Positions 43,125 to 54,415 are shown, numbered from the stretch's first letter. The stretch is DNA of 64,000 nt from Calothrix membranacea FACHB-236 (GCF_014696315.1 NZ_JACJPX010000045.1:1-64000); one strand, 5' to 3'. The notes: generated by a model from the sequence alone, not told the origin. Translations and numbers: made by a program.

Positions 43125-43388
43125 AAGGTAATGGGTAATACGGTAATGGGGAAAAGGAAGTTAGGATTTTTATACCTATTCTCTAAAATTCAGCAAAACA
43201 TTCAAACTGCCAAATCCAACTCAATCTGACTTTCTTAATTACGAATTACGAATTTGGTACTACTGAAATTTCTTCACCATCGAATACCAAATACCTGCTT
43301 GTAAGTGTCAACATCTATCCTGGTGGTGTCGCGGGGACACTTTATGCTATTGTCTGACTCAATATTTTTATAGGAAATTCCATATAAA

Positions 43389-43763
43389 ATGGACGAAGAT
43401 GAGGATATTATAGAAATTCCTTTACGACCTCTGGTTTGGATGGGAGACTCTCTCAAAAATATCCGTTCATTTCCCGAAGAAGTCCGTGCATCAGTAGGCT
43501 ATGCACTGCAATTGGTGCAAGCAGGGGAAACACCAATGGATGCCAAGCCTTTTAAAGGAATTGGAAGTGGGGTATATGAAATTGTCAAACGTTACGATAC
43601 TGATACTTACAGAGCAGTCTATGCAGTTAAGATTGCAGAAAGAATTTATGTCCTGCACGCTTTTCAAAAGAAATCAAAGCAGGGAATTAAAACCCCACAG
43701 GCTGATGTTGAGTTGATTAAACAACGCTATAAAGATGCGGTAGCAAGGGAGAAACAACAATGA
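43389..43763 (+). CDS. HigB-like (Gp49/DUF891) toxin
   Basis: A 124-residue RelE-superfamily toxin: SFPEEVRASVGYALQLVQ, then KPFKGIGSGVYEIVKRYDTDTYRAVYAVK and YVLHAFQKKSKQGIKTP, the classic pattern of phage-derived Gp49-like/HigB proteins that cleave mRNA on ribosomes. The toxin comes first, as in higBA. It overlaps the antitoxin start by four bases. Confidence 0.9.
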   Translation: MDEDEDIIEIPLRPLVWMGDSLKNIRSFPEEVRASVGYALQLVQAGETPMDAKPFKGIGSGVYEIVKRYDTDTYRAVYAVKIAERIYVLHAFQKKSKQGIKTPQADVELIKQRYKDAVAREKQQ

Positions 43764-44086
43764 CTCAGGAACCCGTTTTTGAAGAAAGTAGTGGTAATGT
43801 ATTTGCTGATCTCGGTTTAGAGAATGCAGATGAACTTTTTACGCGGGGTAAAATAGGCATTCAGGTACTCCGCCTTCTAAAACAACGCAATCTCAAACAG
43901 CGCGAAATTAGCGAACTTCTTGGTATTCCCCAGCCAGAAGTATCTCATTTAATGAAAGGAGAGTTTCAACGGTTCAGCGAGGGAAAACTCCTTATTTTCC
44001 TCAAGCGACTTGATACGGAAATCACTTTACATCTTCGCTCCCGTCACGCGCAGGGACAATCTGCTGAAACCGTGATATCGCTATAA
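43760..44086 (+). CDS. HigA-like XRE antitoxin
   Basis: A 108-residue protein with an XRE/HTH_37 domain: LLKQRNLKQREISELLGIPQPEVSHLMKGEFQRFSEGKLL. It binds the toxin and represses the shared promoter. The gene order toxin-antitoxin and the ATGA overlap support a HigBA-type pair. Confidence 0.9.
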   Translation: MTQEPVFEESSGNVFADLGLENADELFTRGKIGIQVLRLLKQRNLKQREISELLGIPQPEVSHLMKGEFQRFSEGKLLIFLKRLDTEITLHLRSRHAQGQSAETVISL

Positions 44087-44211
44087 GCCAGGATAAAAAC
44101 CTGAAGATACAAGGTTGGGTTGTGGCTTGCTTCCTTAGAGGGGTAAGTAGTGAAACCCAACAAACTCCCGAAAATATTGGGTTATACAGTCCCTCATCCC
44201 CCTCATCCCCC

Positions 44212-45567
44212 TCATCTCTCCAACTTCTCCCCCCGAATTGAATAATCTAACAACTCCATCGGGTGAATTACAGATATATTCTTACCTTGCAATTCCAAAT
44301 GCTTGGTAATCTGCAAAGTACAACCAGGATTAGCAGAAGCAATCAACTCTGCACCAGTATTCAGTAAATTCTGCACCTTTTGCTGACCCAATTCTTCCGC
44401 AACTTCCGGTTGCAACATATTATAAACACCAGCACTGCCACAACACAAAGCTGCATCCAAAGGTTCATTTAACTTCACCCCTGGAATTTGGCGTAACAAC
44501 TGACGCGGTTGTACGCTAATTTTTTGCCCATGCAGTAAATGACAAGCATCCTGATAAACTAAATTCACAGGTTTATCAGTAATAGGCAGCAATTTCGCTG
44601 TTAAACCTACCGTTGCTAAAAACTCTTGGGCATCTTTCACCTTAGCGGCAAATGCTTGCGCCTTTTCCCGATATTCAGGGTCATCTGCCAGAATATGACC
44701 ATATTCCTTCAATGTATGTCCACAACCAGCAGCATTGATAATCACAAAATCTACATCAGTATTAGCAAAACTATCAATCATCTGTCTCGCCAAAGCCTTC
44801 GCTTGTTCCGTTTGTCCTTGGTGTTCGGGAAGCGCCGCACAACATCCCTGGGATGGAGGAATTACCACCTCACAACCATTCGCCGTCAACACCCGCACCG
44901 TTGCTTCATTGACAGGCGAGAAAAACAACCTTTGCACACATCCCAAAATCATCCCCACACGATAACGTTTCTCACCTTTTGCACGGATAACAGTTGGTAA
45001 ATTACTTTGAAAAGTTTTTAAAGTAATTTCTGGCAGAATCGATTCCATTGCTGCTAGGCGGGGAGATATATTTTTCAATAAACCCGTAGCGCGAATGAAT
45101 TTAGAAACCCCCAACTTTTGATAAGCCATCAAAGGTATAAGTAAAATTCTCAAAAGGTCGGGGTTAGGAAATAAAGTAAATATTAATTGCCGAACCAGCT
45201 GATCGGGTAAACTGCGGGAATAATTGCGTTCGACTTGATGACGCGTAGCAGAAATTAACTTGTCATACTGCACACCAGAAGGACAAGTTGTGACACAAGC
45301 CAAACACCCCAAACAAGAATCAAAATGTTCTACAGTTGCCGTATTAAGTGCAATTTCTCCTTCATTAATCGCATCCATTAAATAGATACGTCCCCTGGGG
45401 GAATCCATCTCCTTACCTAACACCCGATAACTGGGACAAGTAGAAAGACAAAATCCACAATGTACACAACTATCAATTAACTTTGGATCGGGTGGATGAC
45501 TCGCATCAAACCCCTGCAAATTTTTGATACTCGCCGTATTATTAACAGAATTTTCCGAAACTTGCAT
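44212..45567 (-). CDS. glcF: Glycolate dehydrogenase iron-sulfur subunit
   Basis: About 451 residues. Two ferredoxin-type 4Fe-4S motifs are CVHCGFCLSTCPS (about 36) and CLGCLACVTTCPS (about 85); two CCG domains follow (CCAALPEHQG and CCGSAGVYN). It carries electrons from GlcD/GlcE, which oxidise glycolate to glyoxylate in photorespiration, towards the membrane quinone pool. The ATG at 45567 is preferred over 45645, since the longer form runs into a dispersed repeat. glcE lies upstream, same strand, separated by two repeat tracts; glcD is not in the window. Confidence 0.92.
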   Translation of the reverse strand: MQVSENSVNNTASIKNLQGFDASHPPDPKLIDSCVHCGFCLSTCPSYRVLGKEMDSPRGRIYLMDAINEGEIALNTATVEHFDSCLGCLACVTTCPSGVQYDKLISATRHQVERNYSRSLPDQLVRQLIFTLFPNPDLLRILLIPLMAYQKLGVSKFIRATGLLKNISPRLAAMESILPEITLKTFQSNLPTVIRAKGEKRYRVGMILGCVQRLFFSPVNEATVRVLTANGCEVVIPPSQGCCAALPEHQGQTEQAKALARQMIDSFANTDVDFVIINAAGCGHTLKEYGHILADDPEYREKAQAFAAKVKDAQEFLATVGLTAKLLPITDKPVNLVYQDACHLLHGQKISVQPRQLLRQIPGVKLNEPLDAALCCGSAGVYNMLQPEVAEELGQQKVQNLLNTGAELIASANPGCTLQITKHLELQGKNISVIHPMELLDYSIRGEKLER

Positions 45568-45590
45568 ATTACTTTTTCCCCTCTTTTTTG

Positions 45591-45648
45591 AGTGCTGAGT
45601 GCTGAGTTGAAGAGACGCGATTAATCGCGTCTGTACAAGACTCAAGAG
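45591..45648. repeat. Dispersed repeat with GATTAATC palindrome, copy 2
   Basis: Inverted relative to 709-768: GTGCTGAGTGCTGAGTTG, then AGAGACGCGATTAATCGCGTC and TGTACAAGACTC. It lies just upstream of glcF and could separate its expression from glcE. Confidence 0.75.
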
Positions 45649-45685
45649 TAAAATTATTTGTGCCTTATCCTAATTAACTGAATTT

Positions 45686-45758
45686 CCCAATCCCCAATCC
45701 CCAATCCCCAATCCCCAATCCCCAATCCCCAATCCCCAGTCCCCAATCCCCAATCCCT
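45686..45758. repeat. 7-bp STRR array (CCCCAAT)
   Basis: About ten units of CCCCAAT with one AGT variant, abutting the glcE stop. Short tandemly repeated repetitive sequences of this kind are typical of heterocystous cyanobacteria. Related tracts: 29221-29253 and 57695-57745. Confidence 0.9.
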
Positions 45759-47043
45759 AAATTCCCCCAACAAACCGACCTGGACTTAAAATATTTTTAC
45801 TATCAAATTGTGCTTTAATCCGATGCATCAAATCTAAAGCATTACCCTTATATCCCCACACATCAAACTTTTCTTTCACCTTAGCGGGTGCATCCAAAAT
45901 CGAAAGAAAACCGCCATAGTTTTGACAAATATCACGGATTTGTAAAACCTGCTTTTGGCTATTTAAGCACAATATTCCCAAGCCACTACTAATATGAATT
46001 AGCCCCATTTCTACTCGACTGAGAACTTCTACAGCCGCGCTCGGTAATACTCCTATTTTGCAAGTAATCGGTAGATTTGGAACATCAGAGTGCATTTGTT
46101 CTGGCAATCTCTGCCATAGATTAGCCTCTGCCTCTACTACATAAATTTTTCCTTCTAAACCCAATGTTTGCCCGACTTCTAATAATCTATTTGCCTGTTC
46201 GTTGACACTCTCACTAATACTTTGGAACCGGGCAATTAATCCTAATCCTTTACCTAATTCTAAACTATCAACTAGTTTAGTGGATAATAAATCAGCCTGG
46301 GTTGGCGTTAAGGCCGAACCTCGCAAGGTAGCAGCAGCTTGCGATATCGCCGCCTCTGTGCCAGTTAATACTACTGTGGCTGATGTTTCTTGCTGCGGGT
46401 AAAGCCTAAAGGTGACTTGGGTAATAATTCCCAATGTGCCATAAGACCCAGTGAATAACTTCATCAGGTCATATCCAGCCACATTTTTAACAACTCTTCC
46501 CCCAGCTTTGGCAATTTCTCCATCAGCACGGACAAAGGTAATACCTAATAACTGGTCGCGTACACTACCATAACGTTGCCTGAGAGAACCTGTATTAGCT
46601 GTAGCAACGATACCACCAATGGTTGCCAACTCTGGTGCAGTAGGGTCAAGAGCAAGAAATTGGCGATGATTAGCCAAAATAGCTTGAATTTGGGAAAATT
46701 TCATGCCCGCTTCTACTGTCACCGTTAAATCACCAACGGCGTGTTCAATTAGGCGATTGATGCGTTCCGTACTCACAACCACATCAATATCTTGAGCTAA
46801 ACCACCCCAGCTTAGTTTACTAGCACTACCACAGGGAAGAACACGCCAATTTTGACGGTATGCTTCGGCAATAATGGCTGCTAGTTGTTCCTGGGTACTG
46901 GGGTAGACAAGACAACTGGGGTGTTTTCCCGTAACCATTGTCTTGGCAATAGATTCTTTAAGTGTGGGTGCAATATTTTCCCAAAGGTAAACAGCATTTT
47001 CTTCATTGACGATAGATGCCAGACAAGAAGCGATCGCATTCAT
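45757..47043 (-). CDS. glcE: Glycolate dehydrogenase FAD-binding subunit
   Basis: A 428-residue FAD_binding_4 protein. The N-terminal [12 protein letters not shown] and the [38 protein letters not shown] blocks form the FAD site; [25 protein letters not shown] continues it, and the end [15 protein letters not shown] is typical of the family. It works with GlcD and GlcF in glycolate oxidation. Upstream of glcF on the same strand with a gap of 190 bases occupied by repeats. Confidence 0.92.
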   Translation of the reverse strand: MNAIASCLASIVNEENAVYLWENIAPTLKESIAKTMVTGKHPSCLVYPSTQEQLAAIIAEAYRQNWRVLPCGSASKLSWGGLAQDIDVVVSTERINRLIEHAVGDLTVTVEAGMKFSQIQAILANHRQFLALDPTAPELATIGGIVATANTGSLRQRYGSVRDQLLGITFVRADGEIAKAGGRVVKNVAGYDLMKLFTGSYGTLGIITQVTFRLYPQQETSATVVLTGTEAAISQAAATLRGSALTPTQADLLSTKLVDSLELGKGLGLIARFQSISESVNEQANRLLEVGQTLGLEGKIYVVEAEANLWQRLPEQMHSDVPNLPITCKIGVLPSAAVEVLSRVEMGLIHISSGLGILCLNSQKQVLQIRDICQNYGGFLSILDAPAKVKEKFDVWGYKGNALDLMHRIKAQFDSKNILSPGRFVGGI

Positions 47044-48091
47044 CAGTTTATTTTTTACGTCCTACTTCTAATTTACTGGCTAAGCTCACCAAAAAAGTGC
47101 CTAGTACCGCAAGGCGGAATTCAAAATTCAAAATTCAAAATTCAAAATTAAGACAGAGTAAGCGTTTTGTTGATTTTTAATGGTCTGTTTCTCTTACAAA
47201 GTTTGGCGGGACGGAAACCGACACCGCCAACTTTGCGCTATTTACGCCGTGCTGTACTAGTTAAAAGTGCTGCCTATGCTTACACTACAAAAGTCTAAAA
47301 CTTTTGTTATTAATATTACATACGTATACGTATAATATTTAAGCAATCTTACGGAAGTAAAGATAATATTTATGACTTAAGCTGGCTACAGCAAATTGTC
47401 TCCTTTTATCTATAGTTACGACATATAGATAAATAAAGGGGATAAATTGGAGATTTGATTATCAGGGTTGCAATGTTATTAATTTTTTACAAAAAAATCA
47501 CAAAAAAGTTGTTTGTGATACAACGCGTCTACTTATATAACAGCAAAATTTGAGGTAATGGAAAATTATGTATAGCATTGCCATTAGTGTTGTAGCAATA
47601 AAAATTGTTTCACCATTTTCTGTATTTGTGTAATCTTAGTTGAGCATCCTGAGAATATTTCAGTTCCCGCATAGATTTCAAAAAAATAGTTGATAAATAT
47701 ATTTTATTGAAACTATTAAGGTTTTTTAGTTTTTTCTCCTAGCAATAGGCGCAGTTTCAATTTTATATTTTGAATTGAAAAGACAGAATATAAAATTTTG
47801 ATTTTACAGAAAAGTTAGGTTGAAAACAGTAGCAACTCGCTCGTCTCAAGCTCAAAATTTAAGCCGAAATAAAGGCATAGGGTAAATAGTATCCTCAGAA
47901 TTGGTTGACTGGAATATATTTGTTTTGGGCAAAATAATATTATAAACTTCGTAATTTATGATTATCAATTACGATTTTTCAGCATTATACAAATTCATCT
48001 ATTTGAGAATTTGTACTTTTTTATTGTCAGTATTTATTTAATATTTTGCTCACCCATAAATGTATCAATCTAGTCATTATTCCTTACTAAT
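47044..48091. other. Kilobase intergenic region upstream of the kinase pair
   Basis: Contains an AATTCAA 7-bp STRR tract (47117-47148), a hairpin AAAGTTTGGCGG/CCGCCAACTTT (47198-47235, one bulge) of a dispersed type, and the alternating palindrome ATACGTATACGTAT near 47320. The last 600 bases are AT-rich with no repeat or gene and probably include the kinase promoter. Confidence 0.55.
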
Positions 48092-50806
48092 ATGCCACTA
48101 TTAGACTATGCAATTATAGACTCTATCGTAACCTTCTCTCCTGATACTACAGTCGAAACAATCATCAGTTGTATCGGGCAAAAAAAGGAAGATATTGGCA
48201 TAAAAAAAAGTAATTTTTTTGCTGAATGCAATTTGCATACATATCCTCAAATAGTAAAATTAACGGCAGATAAATCAATCCCGACATTTCACAAACTGAA
48301 TCTTACTAATACAACTAAAATAAATCATCAATTAAATTCAGATATTGATTGCGTATATGTTGTAGATAAGTCGTATTTATTAGGGATATTAACGCTTATA
48401 GATATTTTGCAACTCATGACTTCTGGAATAAATTTAGCTACAGTCAAAATTACTGAAGTCATGCAACAACCTTTAATTACTTTAAAGCAGGATTTTGATG
48501 TTAATAAAATCTTGTCACTAATGCAGCAATATAGCATACGTAATTTACCTATTGTCAATGATAGAGGGCAATTATTAGGAATTGTCACACCAGAAAGTTT
48601 AGCTGTGGGTTGGCAAAGAGAAGTTATAAAAACGCGAGAAAATTTACAATTAGAAATTGCCCAGCGCCGTTCCTTAGAGATAGCCTTAAAAAAGGTCGAA
48701 GAAAAATCAGAACTACGAGTTAATCAAGCAACTACGGAATTAATAAAAGCCAATAAAAAGTTACAGCGAGAACTAAGCGATCGCATTGCTACAGAGGAGC
48801 AATTACTGCAAACAACTTCTGACTTACAAGAAATTTTTCAAGCCTTTCCTGATTTGTATTTTCGTCTTGATAGCGATGGCAGAATCCTCAGTTACTATGC
48901 CAAAAATGTATCAGAGTTATATGTAGTACCAGAATTTTTTTTGGGAAGAAAGATCCAAGATGTTCTCCCTCCAAATGTTGCTAGCAAATTTATTACTGCC
49001 ATTTACCATTCACGGCAACATGATAACATGGTTACGATTGAATATTTATTATCAATAGCTGGTAAAGAAGAAAGTTTTGAAGCACGGATTTTACCTTCAA
49101 CTCAGCAACAAATTATTGCTATTATTCGCAATATTACTGAACGTAAGCAAGTACAAGAAGCTTTACAAAAAGCCAAAGCCGAACTAGAAATTCGTGTAGA
49201 AGAAAGAACTAAAGAATTACAAGATATTAATAAACGCTTGGTGGAAGAAATTAGGGAACGCCAACGTATTGAAGAAGCTTTAAGATATCGAGTTGAATTT
49301 GAAAAACTCACTACTGCTATATCTACACATTTTATCAATCTTGCACCTAACGAAATTGAAAATGGTATCAATCAAGCATTACAGCTGATTGGCGAAATCA
49401 CAAATGTTGATCGCGCTTATGTATTTGTATTTGCAGATAGCAATACCTATGAGTGGTATGCAAAATCTTTAGCAGGACAAATTCATAATTTACAGGATAT
49501 TAGCAATGCGGTTTTATCTTGGGGAAGAGAAAAACTGAGCAATTTTGAAACGATTCATATTCCTAATATTGAGAATTTATTAATCGCCGTAAATCACAAA
49601 ACACTAGATTTACCTACCCAAACTATTCAGTCTCTAATTATAGTACCTATAGTATGTAGTGGATTGCTCATTGGTTATCTGCAGTTTGATTCCGTAAAAA
49701 CGACAAAAACTTGGACAGAAGATAGCATTATCATGCTCAGAATGGTTGGTGAAATTATTGGTAATGCTTTGGAACGCCAGCGAGTAGAACAAGCATTAAG
49801 AATTAGCGAAGAGAGATATATAAGAGCTATTAACGCAGGGAAAGTAGGAATATGGGAATGGAATATTAAAACCAATGAAATCTATATAGATCCCAATTTA
49901 AAAGCCATGCTTGGTTATCCTGAACAGGAAACTCCCAAATATTTTGATGATTGGCTAAAATTGGTTCATCCTGATGATGTGGAATCAGTAAAAAATGCAG
50001 TGTACACATATTTAGCAGGGTTAACTCTAAAATACGAAATTGAACACCGAATGCTAAAAAAAGATGGTAGTTGTATATGGTTCCTGAGCCGAGGTACACT
50101 TTTGCGAGATCCTCAGGATAATATGTGTTTTCTAGCCGGCTCAAATACTGATATTACAGCTCGCACACAAGCAGAAAACAAACTTAAGGTATCTCTCAAA
50201 GAAAAAGATATTTTATTGAAAGAAATTCACCATCGTGTAAAAAATAATTTGCAAATCATTTCTAGTTTATTGCGTTTGCAATCTAGATATATTAATGACG
50301 AGCAAGCTTGTGAGCTTTTTCAAGATAGCCATAACCGTGTCAGAGCTATGGCAATTATCCATGAAAACTTATATCAATCAAATAATTTATCGAAAATTAA
50401 TTTTTCTGATTATTTAAGAAGTTTAGTGAATAATTTACTGCGTTCATATGGAATTAAACTCAATATCAAAACTCACTTGAAAGTAGATAAAATTTTTCTA
50501 AAAATAGATACAGCTATTTCTTGCGGTTTAATTATTAATGAGTTAGTTTCTAATTCCATAAAATATGCATTTTCCGATGAGCAACAGGGGGATATTTATA
50601 TAGAGATGCTAGAAACAACCAAAAATCAATATTTCTTAAATATTAGCGATAATGGTATAGGACTATCCCAAGATATAGAAACTTATAAAAATCAATCTCT
50701 TGGGTTGCAACTAGTTTGGAGCTTAGTGGAGCAGTTACAAGGAACAATTACCTTTAATACATCCTTAGGGACTTCATTCACAATTACTTTTAGTGAACAG
50801 AGATAG
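48092..50806 (+). CDS. CBS-PAS-GAF-PAS sensor histidine kinase
   Basis: A 904-residue cytoplasmic sensor. Order: a CBS pair (about 1-170; [14 protein letters not shown] and [18 protein letters not shown] mark the second), coiled coil, PAS (about 245-355), coiled coil, GAF (about 405-565), PAS with PAC (about 575-695; [15 protein letters not shown]-like end) and a HisKA_2/HATPase kinase. The phospho-accepting His is in [18 protein letters not shown] (about 710) and ATP is bound by [13 protein letters not shown] and SDNGIGL. CBS domains usually sense adenine nucleotides, so energy state and another ligand may be combined. Six bases separate it from the receiver-kinase gene, its likely partner. 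Confidence 0.88.
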   Translation: MPLLDYAIIDSIVTFSPDTTVETIISCIGQKKEDIGIKKSNFFAECNLHTYPQIVKLTADKSIPTFHKLNLTNTTKINHQLNSDIDCVYVVDKSYLLGILTLIDILQLMTSGINLATVKITEVMQQPLITLKQDFDVNKILSLMQQYSIRNLPIVNDRGQLLGIVTPESLAVGWQREVIKTRENLQLEIAQRRSLEIALKKVEEKSELRVNQATTELIKANKKLQRELSDRIATEEQLLQTTSDLQEIFQAFPDLYFRLDSDGRILSYYAKNVSELYVVPEFFLGRKIQDVLPPNVASKFITAIYHSRQHDNMVTIEYLLSIAGKEESFEARILPSTQQQIIAIIRNITERKQVQEALQKAKAELEIRVEERTKELQDINKRLVEEIRERQRIEEALRYRVEFEKLTTAISTHFINLAPNEIENGINQALQLIGEITNVDRAYVFVFADSNTYEWYAKSLAGQIHNLQDISNAVLSWGREKLSNFETIHIPNIENLLIAVNHKTLDLPTQTIQSLIIVPIVCSGLLIGYLQFDSVKTTKTWTEDSIIMLRMVGEIIGNALERQRVEQALRISEERYIRAINAGKVGIWEWNIKTNEIYIDPNLKAMLGYPEQETPKYFDDWLKLVHPDDVESVKNAVYTYLAGLTLKYEIEHRMLKKDGSCIWFLSRGTLLRDPQDNMCFLAGSNTDITARTQAENKLKVSLKEKDILLKEIHHRVKNNLQIISSLLRLQSRYINDEQACELFQDSHNRVRAMAIIHENLYQSNNLSKINFSDYLRSLVNNLLRSYGIKLNIKTHLKVDKIFLKIDTAISCGLIINELVSNSIKYAFSDEQQGDIYIEMLETTKNQYFLNISDNGIGLSQDIETYKNQSLGLQLVWSLVEQLQGTITFNTSLGTSFTITFSEQR

Positions 50807-50812
50807 AAATTT

Positions 50813-51943
50813 ATGAGAGAAAAAATATTGGTAGTTGAAGATGAAATAATTATTGCTTTTGACATTAAAAGTTGTCTAGAAAAAGCTGGATATATTGTCC
50901 CAGAAATTGCCGCTTATGGCAGACAAGCCGTTGAAAAAGCCGGAGAAATTCGTCCAGATTTAATTTTAATGGATGTTATGCTTAAAGGTGATATGAGTGG
51001 CATAGAAGCTGCTGCCGAAATTGGTCATCTTTTTAATATTCCAGTTATTTATCTAACTGCTTATTCAGACCAAACTCATTTACAAAAAGCCAAAACTACT
51101 CAACCATTCGGTTATATACTTAAACCATTTGAAGAAACTCAATTAATTACTACCATTGAAATTGCTTTAAACAAGCATCAAATAGAAGTGGTGATGCGAG
51201 AAGCTTTAGAAAAAGAGAAAGAAAATAGAGCCATTAAAAACAAATTTGTTTCAATGGTTAGTCATGAGTTTCGTAATCCTTTAAATAATATTTTAACTTG
51301 TACTGAATTATTATCAAATTACAACCTGCAGTTTAATGAGGAAAAAAGAGATGAATATCTTAGCCATATTCAAAAATCTGTAAAACACTTAGATAATTTA
51401 TTGGCTGATGTTTTATTGATGAGCAAAGATGAAAACGAAAAATTGCAATTTAATCCAACGCCATTAGATTTAGAAAAATTCTGCCAAGATTTATTACAAG
51501 ATATACAACTCAGTGCTAGCGAAAATCACAAAATTATATTTACTGTTCACGGTAGTTTGGCAAATATAGAAAATAATTCTGCTGTACCATTTTCCCATCT
51601 AATTAAATTAGATGGAAAAATGGTATACCATATTCTGAGTAATCTGCTGGCAAATGCTGTCAAATACTCACCTGTAGGTGGTAACGTTCGCTTTGATGTG
51701 TTTTACGTACCTGGAGAAGTTATTTTCCGCATCCAAGATGAAGGTATTGGGATTCCTGTAGCAGATCAAGAAAATTTATTTAATTCTTTTCATAGAGCTA
51801 GTAATGTAGGGAAAATTCCTGGCAATGGGTTAGGTCTAGCTATTGTGAAGTATTATGTAGACTTACATGGTGGTAACATTTCTTTTGCTAGTAAACCAGG
51901 AATTGGCACAACATTTATTGTGAATTTACCTATTAATAATTAG
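50813..51943 (+). CDS. Response regulator-histidine kinase hybrid
   Basis: A 376-residue protein with an N-terminal receiver (EDEIIIAFDI; phospho-acceptor Asp in DLILMDVML, about residue 54; Lys in YILKPF, about 104) followed by HisKA with His in SMVSHEFRNPLNN (about 150) and an HATPase (LLANAVKYSP, GIGIP, GNGLGLAIVKYY). No output DNA-binding domain. Receipt of phosphate from the upstream kinase would set the activity of its own kinase, passing the signal to a third protein. Co-transcribed with the sensor. Confidence 0.9.
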   Translation: MREKILVVEDEIIIAFDIKSCLEKAGYIVPEIAAYGRQAVEKAGEIRPDLILMDVMLKGDMSGIEAAAEIGHLFNIPVIYLTAYSDQTHLQKAKTTQPFGYILKPFEETQLITTIEIALNKHQIEVVMREALEKEKENRAIKNKFVSMVSHEFRNPLNNILTCTELLSNYNLQFNEEKRDEYLSHIQKSVKHLDNLLADVLLMSKDENEKLQFNPTPLDLEKFCQDLLQDIQLSASENHKIIFTVHGSLANIENNSAVPFSHLIKLDGKMVYHILSNLLANAVKYSPVGGNVRFDVFYVPGEVIFRIQDEGIGIPVADQENLFNSFHRASNVGKIPGNGLGLAIVKYYVDLHGGNISFASKPGIGTTFIVNLPINN

Positions 51944-52165
51944 TCATTTGTCATTTGTCATTTGTCATTTGTAAAATTCTGATAGCTTTGTTGTATTTTG
52001 TAGGGTGCGTTAGCGCTAGCGTAACGCACCTCTTGGTAATAGAGGTTTTTCTAGGAATCAAATTGGATTCCTATATATGATGGTGCGTGATGCCCGAAAA
52101 TTAGAATCGACGCTTTTGAAGCCAGCTATTGTGGCATCACACACCCTACTGTTGGGAGATAATTT
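51944..52165. repeat. Intergenic repeat cluster
   Basis: Four TCATTTG 7-bp units (51944-51972), a hairpin GGTGCGTTA/TAACGCACC (52004-52030) and a copy of the AATCAAAT-GGATTCCTATA motif (52056-52075). All are dispersed repeat types seen elsewhere in the window. Confidence 0.75.
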
Positions 52166-53527
52166 TTACACCTTGACTGTATCTCTAATTTTGTCTGAAG
52201 AATAATAAGTAGGTTGATTGCCAAATTTTGTTGTGATTAATGATTCTGCTCCTGTAATCAATCTGGCTCTGCGATTTTGGGTAATGTAATTCCATGCCCA
52301 CTGAATCATGACTATTAGTTTGTTGTCAAACTCGATTAAAAAGTATATATGCACAACTAACCAAAATAGCCATGCAAAGAAACCTCTAAGCTTGGTAAAA
52401 CCTAAATCGACAACAGCAGTATTTTGTCCAATGATGGCTAAACTACCTTGATGATTGTAATTAAATTGGGGCAAAGTATGACCTTGAAGCCGTTGTTCAA
52501 TTAATTTAGCAACATATTCTCCTTCTTGCTTGGCTACTGGTGCAACACCAGGTAAAGGCTTACCATCTTGATGGGAGAAATTTGCTAAGTCACCAACAAC
52601 AAAAATATTGTCATATCCTTTAACGCTTAAGTCAGGTTCAACAATCACCCTACCTGCACGATCAAGTTCTACACCTGTGCGTTCTGCTAAAACTTTACCC
52701 ATTGGTGATGCTTTGACACCCGCTGCCCATAATATAGTTTTGGAAGCAATTTCTCTGATGTCATCGCCTTGTTTGATGGTAACAATATCATTTTCAATAT
52801 TCGTTACCAAAGTTTTTGTTTGAACAATTACACCTAATTCTTTAAGAGATTTTTCTGCTGTTTGGGATAAATCTGGTGCAAAAGGTGGGAGGATGCGATC
52901 CAAGCCTTCTAATAGTAAAATTCGGGTTTCTGAAGTGTCGATTTTACGAAAATCTTCTTTGAGAGTTTTGTATGCTAACTCTGCGATCGCACCTGCTAAT
53001 TCTACCCCTGTAGGGCCACCACCCACAATCACAAAAGTTAGCCAAGCACGGCGTTTTACGGGATCTGGTTCTCTTTCTGCGGCTTCAAAAGCTTTAAAAA
53101 TCCGGCGACGCATTTCTACTGCATCTTCGACGGTTTTTAACCCAGGCGCAAATTCTTCCCAGTCATCCTTACCAAAATAGGAATGCTTCGCACCAGTAGC
53201 CACAATTAACGTATCGTAGGGTATGGCTTCACCATCTACCAAAACTTTTTGAGCTTGAGGATCGATATCATCGACAGATCCCAGCAATACTTGTGTATTT
53301 TTGCTTTTACTCAACACCGATCGCAATGGTGAGGAAATATCAGCAGGTGACAAAGTACCCGTAGCCACTTGGTACAGCAGTGGTTGAAACAAATGAAAGT
53401 TCCGCTTATCAATGAGTGTAACGTTCACCGGAGCCTTGGCAAGTGCTTTTGCCGCGTACAGTCCCCCAAACCCACCGCCAACGATAACAACTTCATGTGG
53501 TGGCTTATTGTCAAGCGAATTTGCCAT
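52166..53527 (-). CDS. Type II NAD(P)H dehydrogenase (NDH-2)
   Basis: A 453-residue two-dinucleotide-binding flavoprotein. FAD is bound by VVIVGGGFGGLYAAKAL (about 13-29) and VVGDLANF (about 310), NAD(P)H by FVIVGGGPTGVELAGAI (about 166-182). The C-terminal amphipathic/hydrophobic segment FFAWLFWLVVHIYFLIEF attaches it to the membrane, where it passes electrons to plastoquinone without pumping protons. Cyanobacterial Ndb proteins act largely as redox sensors; which Ndb subtype this is remains open. Monocistronic. Confidence 0.9.
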   Translation of the reverse strand: MANSLDNKPPHEVVIVGGGFGGLYAAKALAKAPVNVTLIDKRNFHLFQPLLYQVATGTLSPADISSPLRSVLSKSKNTQVLLGSVDDIDPQAQKVLVDGEAIPYDTLIVATGAKHSYFGKDDWEEFAPGLKTVEDAVEMRRRIFKAFEAAEREPDPVKRRAWLTFVIVGGGPTGVELAGAIAELAYKTLKEDFRKIDTSETRILLLEGLDRILPPFAPDLSQTAEKSLKELGVIVQTKTLVTNIENDIVTIKQGDDIREIASKTILWAAGVKASPMGKVLAERTGVELDRAGRVIVEPDLSVKGYDNIFVVGDLANFSHQDGKPLPGVAPVAKQEGEYVAKLIEQRLQGHTLPQFNYNHQGSLAIIGQNTAVVDLGFTKLRGFFAWLFWLVVHIYFLIEFDNKLIVMIQWAWNYITQNRRARLITGAESLITTKFGNQPTYYSSDKIRDTVKV

Positions 53528-53763
53528 AAGAAATATTTCCTAGTGTTACGACCGCTGTAACTATTCTTAATAAGTTTGTAACAAACTTGGCAAAACCCTT
53601 TCTGTTCGCTAGGCACAGATTAAAAAATGCTTAAAGTTAGGAAATATACAATTTTGGGAATGGGGCATTGGTGTTTGGTGTTTGGTGTTTGTAATTAATT
53701 ATTTCTCCCCTGCTCCCTGCTCCCTGCCCCCTTGCTTTTCCCAATCTCCCTCATCTCCCACGC

Positions 53764-54192
53764 TCAATCTCCCATTTCTTCCCGTAACAAGGCCCGGAAT
53801 CCGGCTTGCTGAAAATGTTCGTTGGCGGTTAAGGCTTCAGTAATTCCGCCGTATTGCATGACAATAAAAGATACGCAATCAACAAAGCTCCACTCCTTTT
53901 CGGAGCGATCGCAATATAGCTGAAAAGCTCTGTCGTAGAGTTCGGGAGATAAAGGTACAATTGCAACTTTCGAGTCTGCAGCTAAGGCACTTAATAAGGT
54001 GACTGCTCCATGACGTAATGGCTGTTTGCATAGGAGATTACCGATTTCTAACATCACAGCTTGAGTTGTTACCAAGCGTGTACCAGCGGTTTCTAAAATT
54101 TCTGCTAAATGCACAGCACGTCTATGCAATTTATCTTGCGGTGCAGACAAGGCGATCGCAAATGTTGTATCAAGAAAGACTTCCGACCTCAT
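53764..54192 (-). CDS. PIN-domain toxin (VapC-like)
   Basis: A 142-residue PIN ribonuclease. The acidic cluster is visible: Asp8 in FLDTTFAIAL, Glu46 in AVMLEIGNL, and the late Asp in SFVDCVSFIVM (about 107). It would cleave RNA when freed from its partner. The antitoxin gene lies 16 bases upstream on the same strand. Confidence 0.85.
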   Translation of the reverse strand: MRSEVFLDTTFAIALSAPQDKLHRRAVHLAEILETAGTRLVTTQAVMLEIGNLLCKQPLRHGAVTLLSALAADSKVAIVPLSPELYDRAFQLYCDRSEKEWSFVDCVSFIVMQYGGITEALTANEHFQQAGFRALLREEMGD

Positions 54193-54208
54193 GCTGATTT
54201 TCTGAACC

Positions 54209-54415
54209 CTATAAATATTTGTCGATGTTGGTAGACCAATCAGCCGGCCCTGAAAGATTCAGCGATCGCGCGGTCTGCAAGAATGATACACTTTCCTGCT
54301 TCTCAGGCGGTAAAATTTCGATACTCAACCGCACACGAGTATTGTTTGGTAATGCGATCGGTTCAATCGGATAGAATACTCTGCCATCAAATACCGCTGT
54401 GATTTTATCTGCCAT
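54209..54415 (-). CDS. AF2212/DUF104-like antitoxin
   Basis: A 68-residue protein beginning MADKITAVFDGRVFYP, then EPIALPNNTRVRLSIE, which is the typical short beta-barrel start of DUF104/AF2212-like antitoxins that accompany PIN toxins. The ATG at 54415 is chosen because the conserved domain starts there. A C-terminal helix (SFLQTARSLNLSGPADWS) would bind the toxin. Confidence 0.8.
   Translation of the reverse strand: MADKITAVFDGRVFYPIEPIALPNNTRVRLSIEILPPEKQESVSFLQTARSLNLSGPADWSTNIDKYL

Noticed and set aside
45686-45758. Short repeat array as CRISPR or origin iterons
   Set aside because: 7-bp CCCCAAT units without spacers are typical STRR sequences found in several places here.
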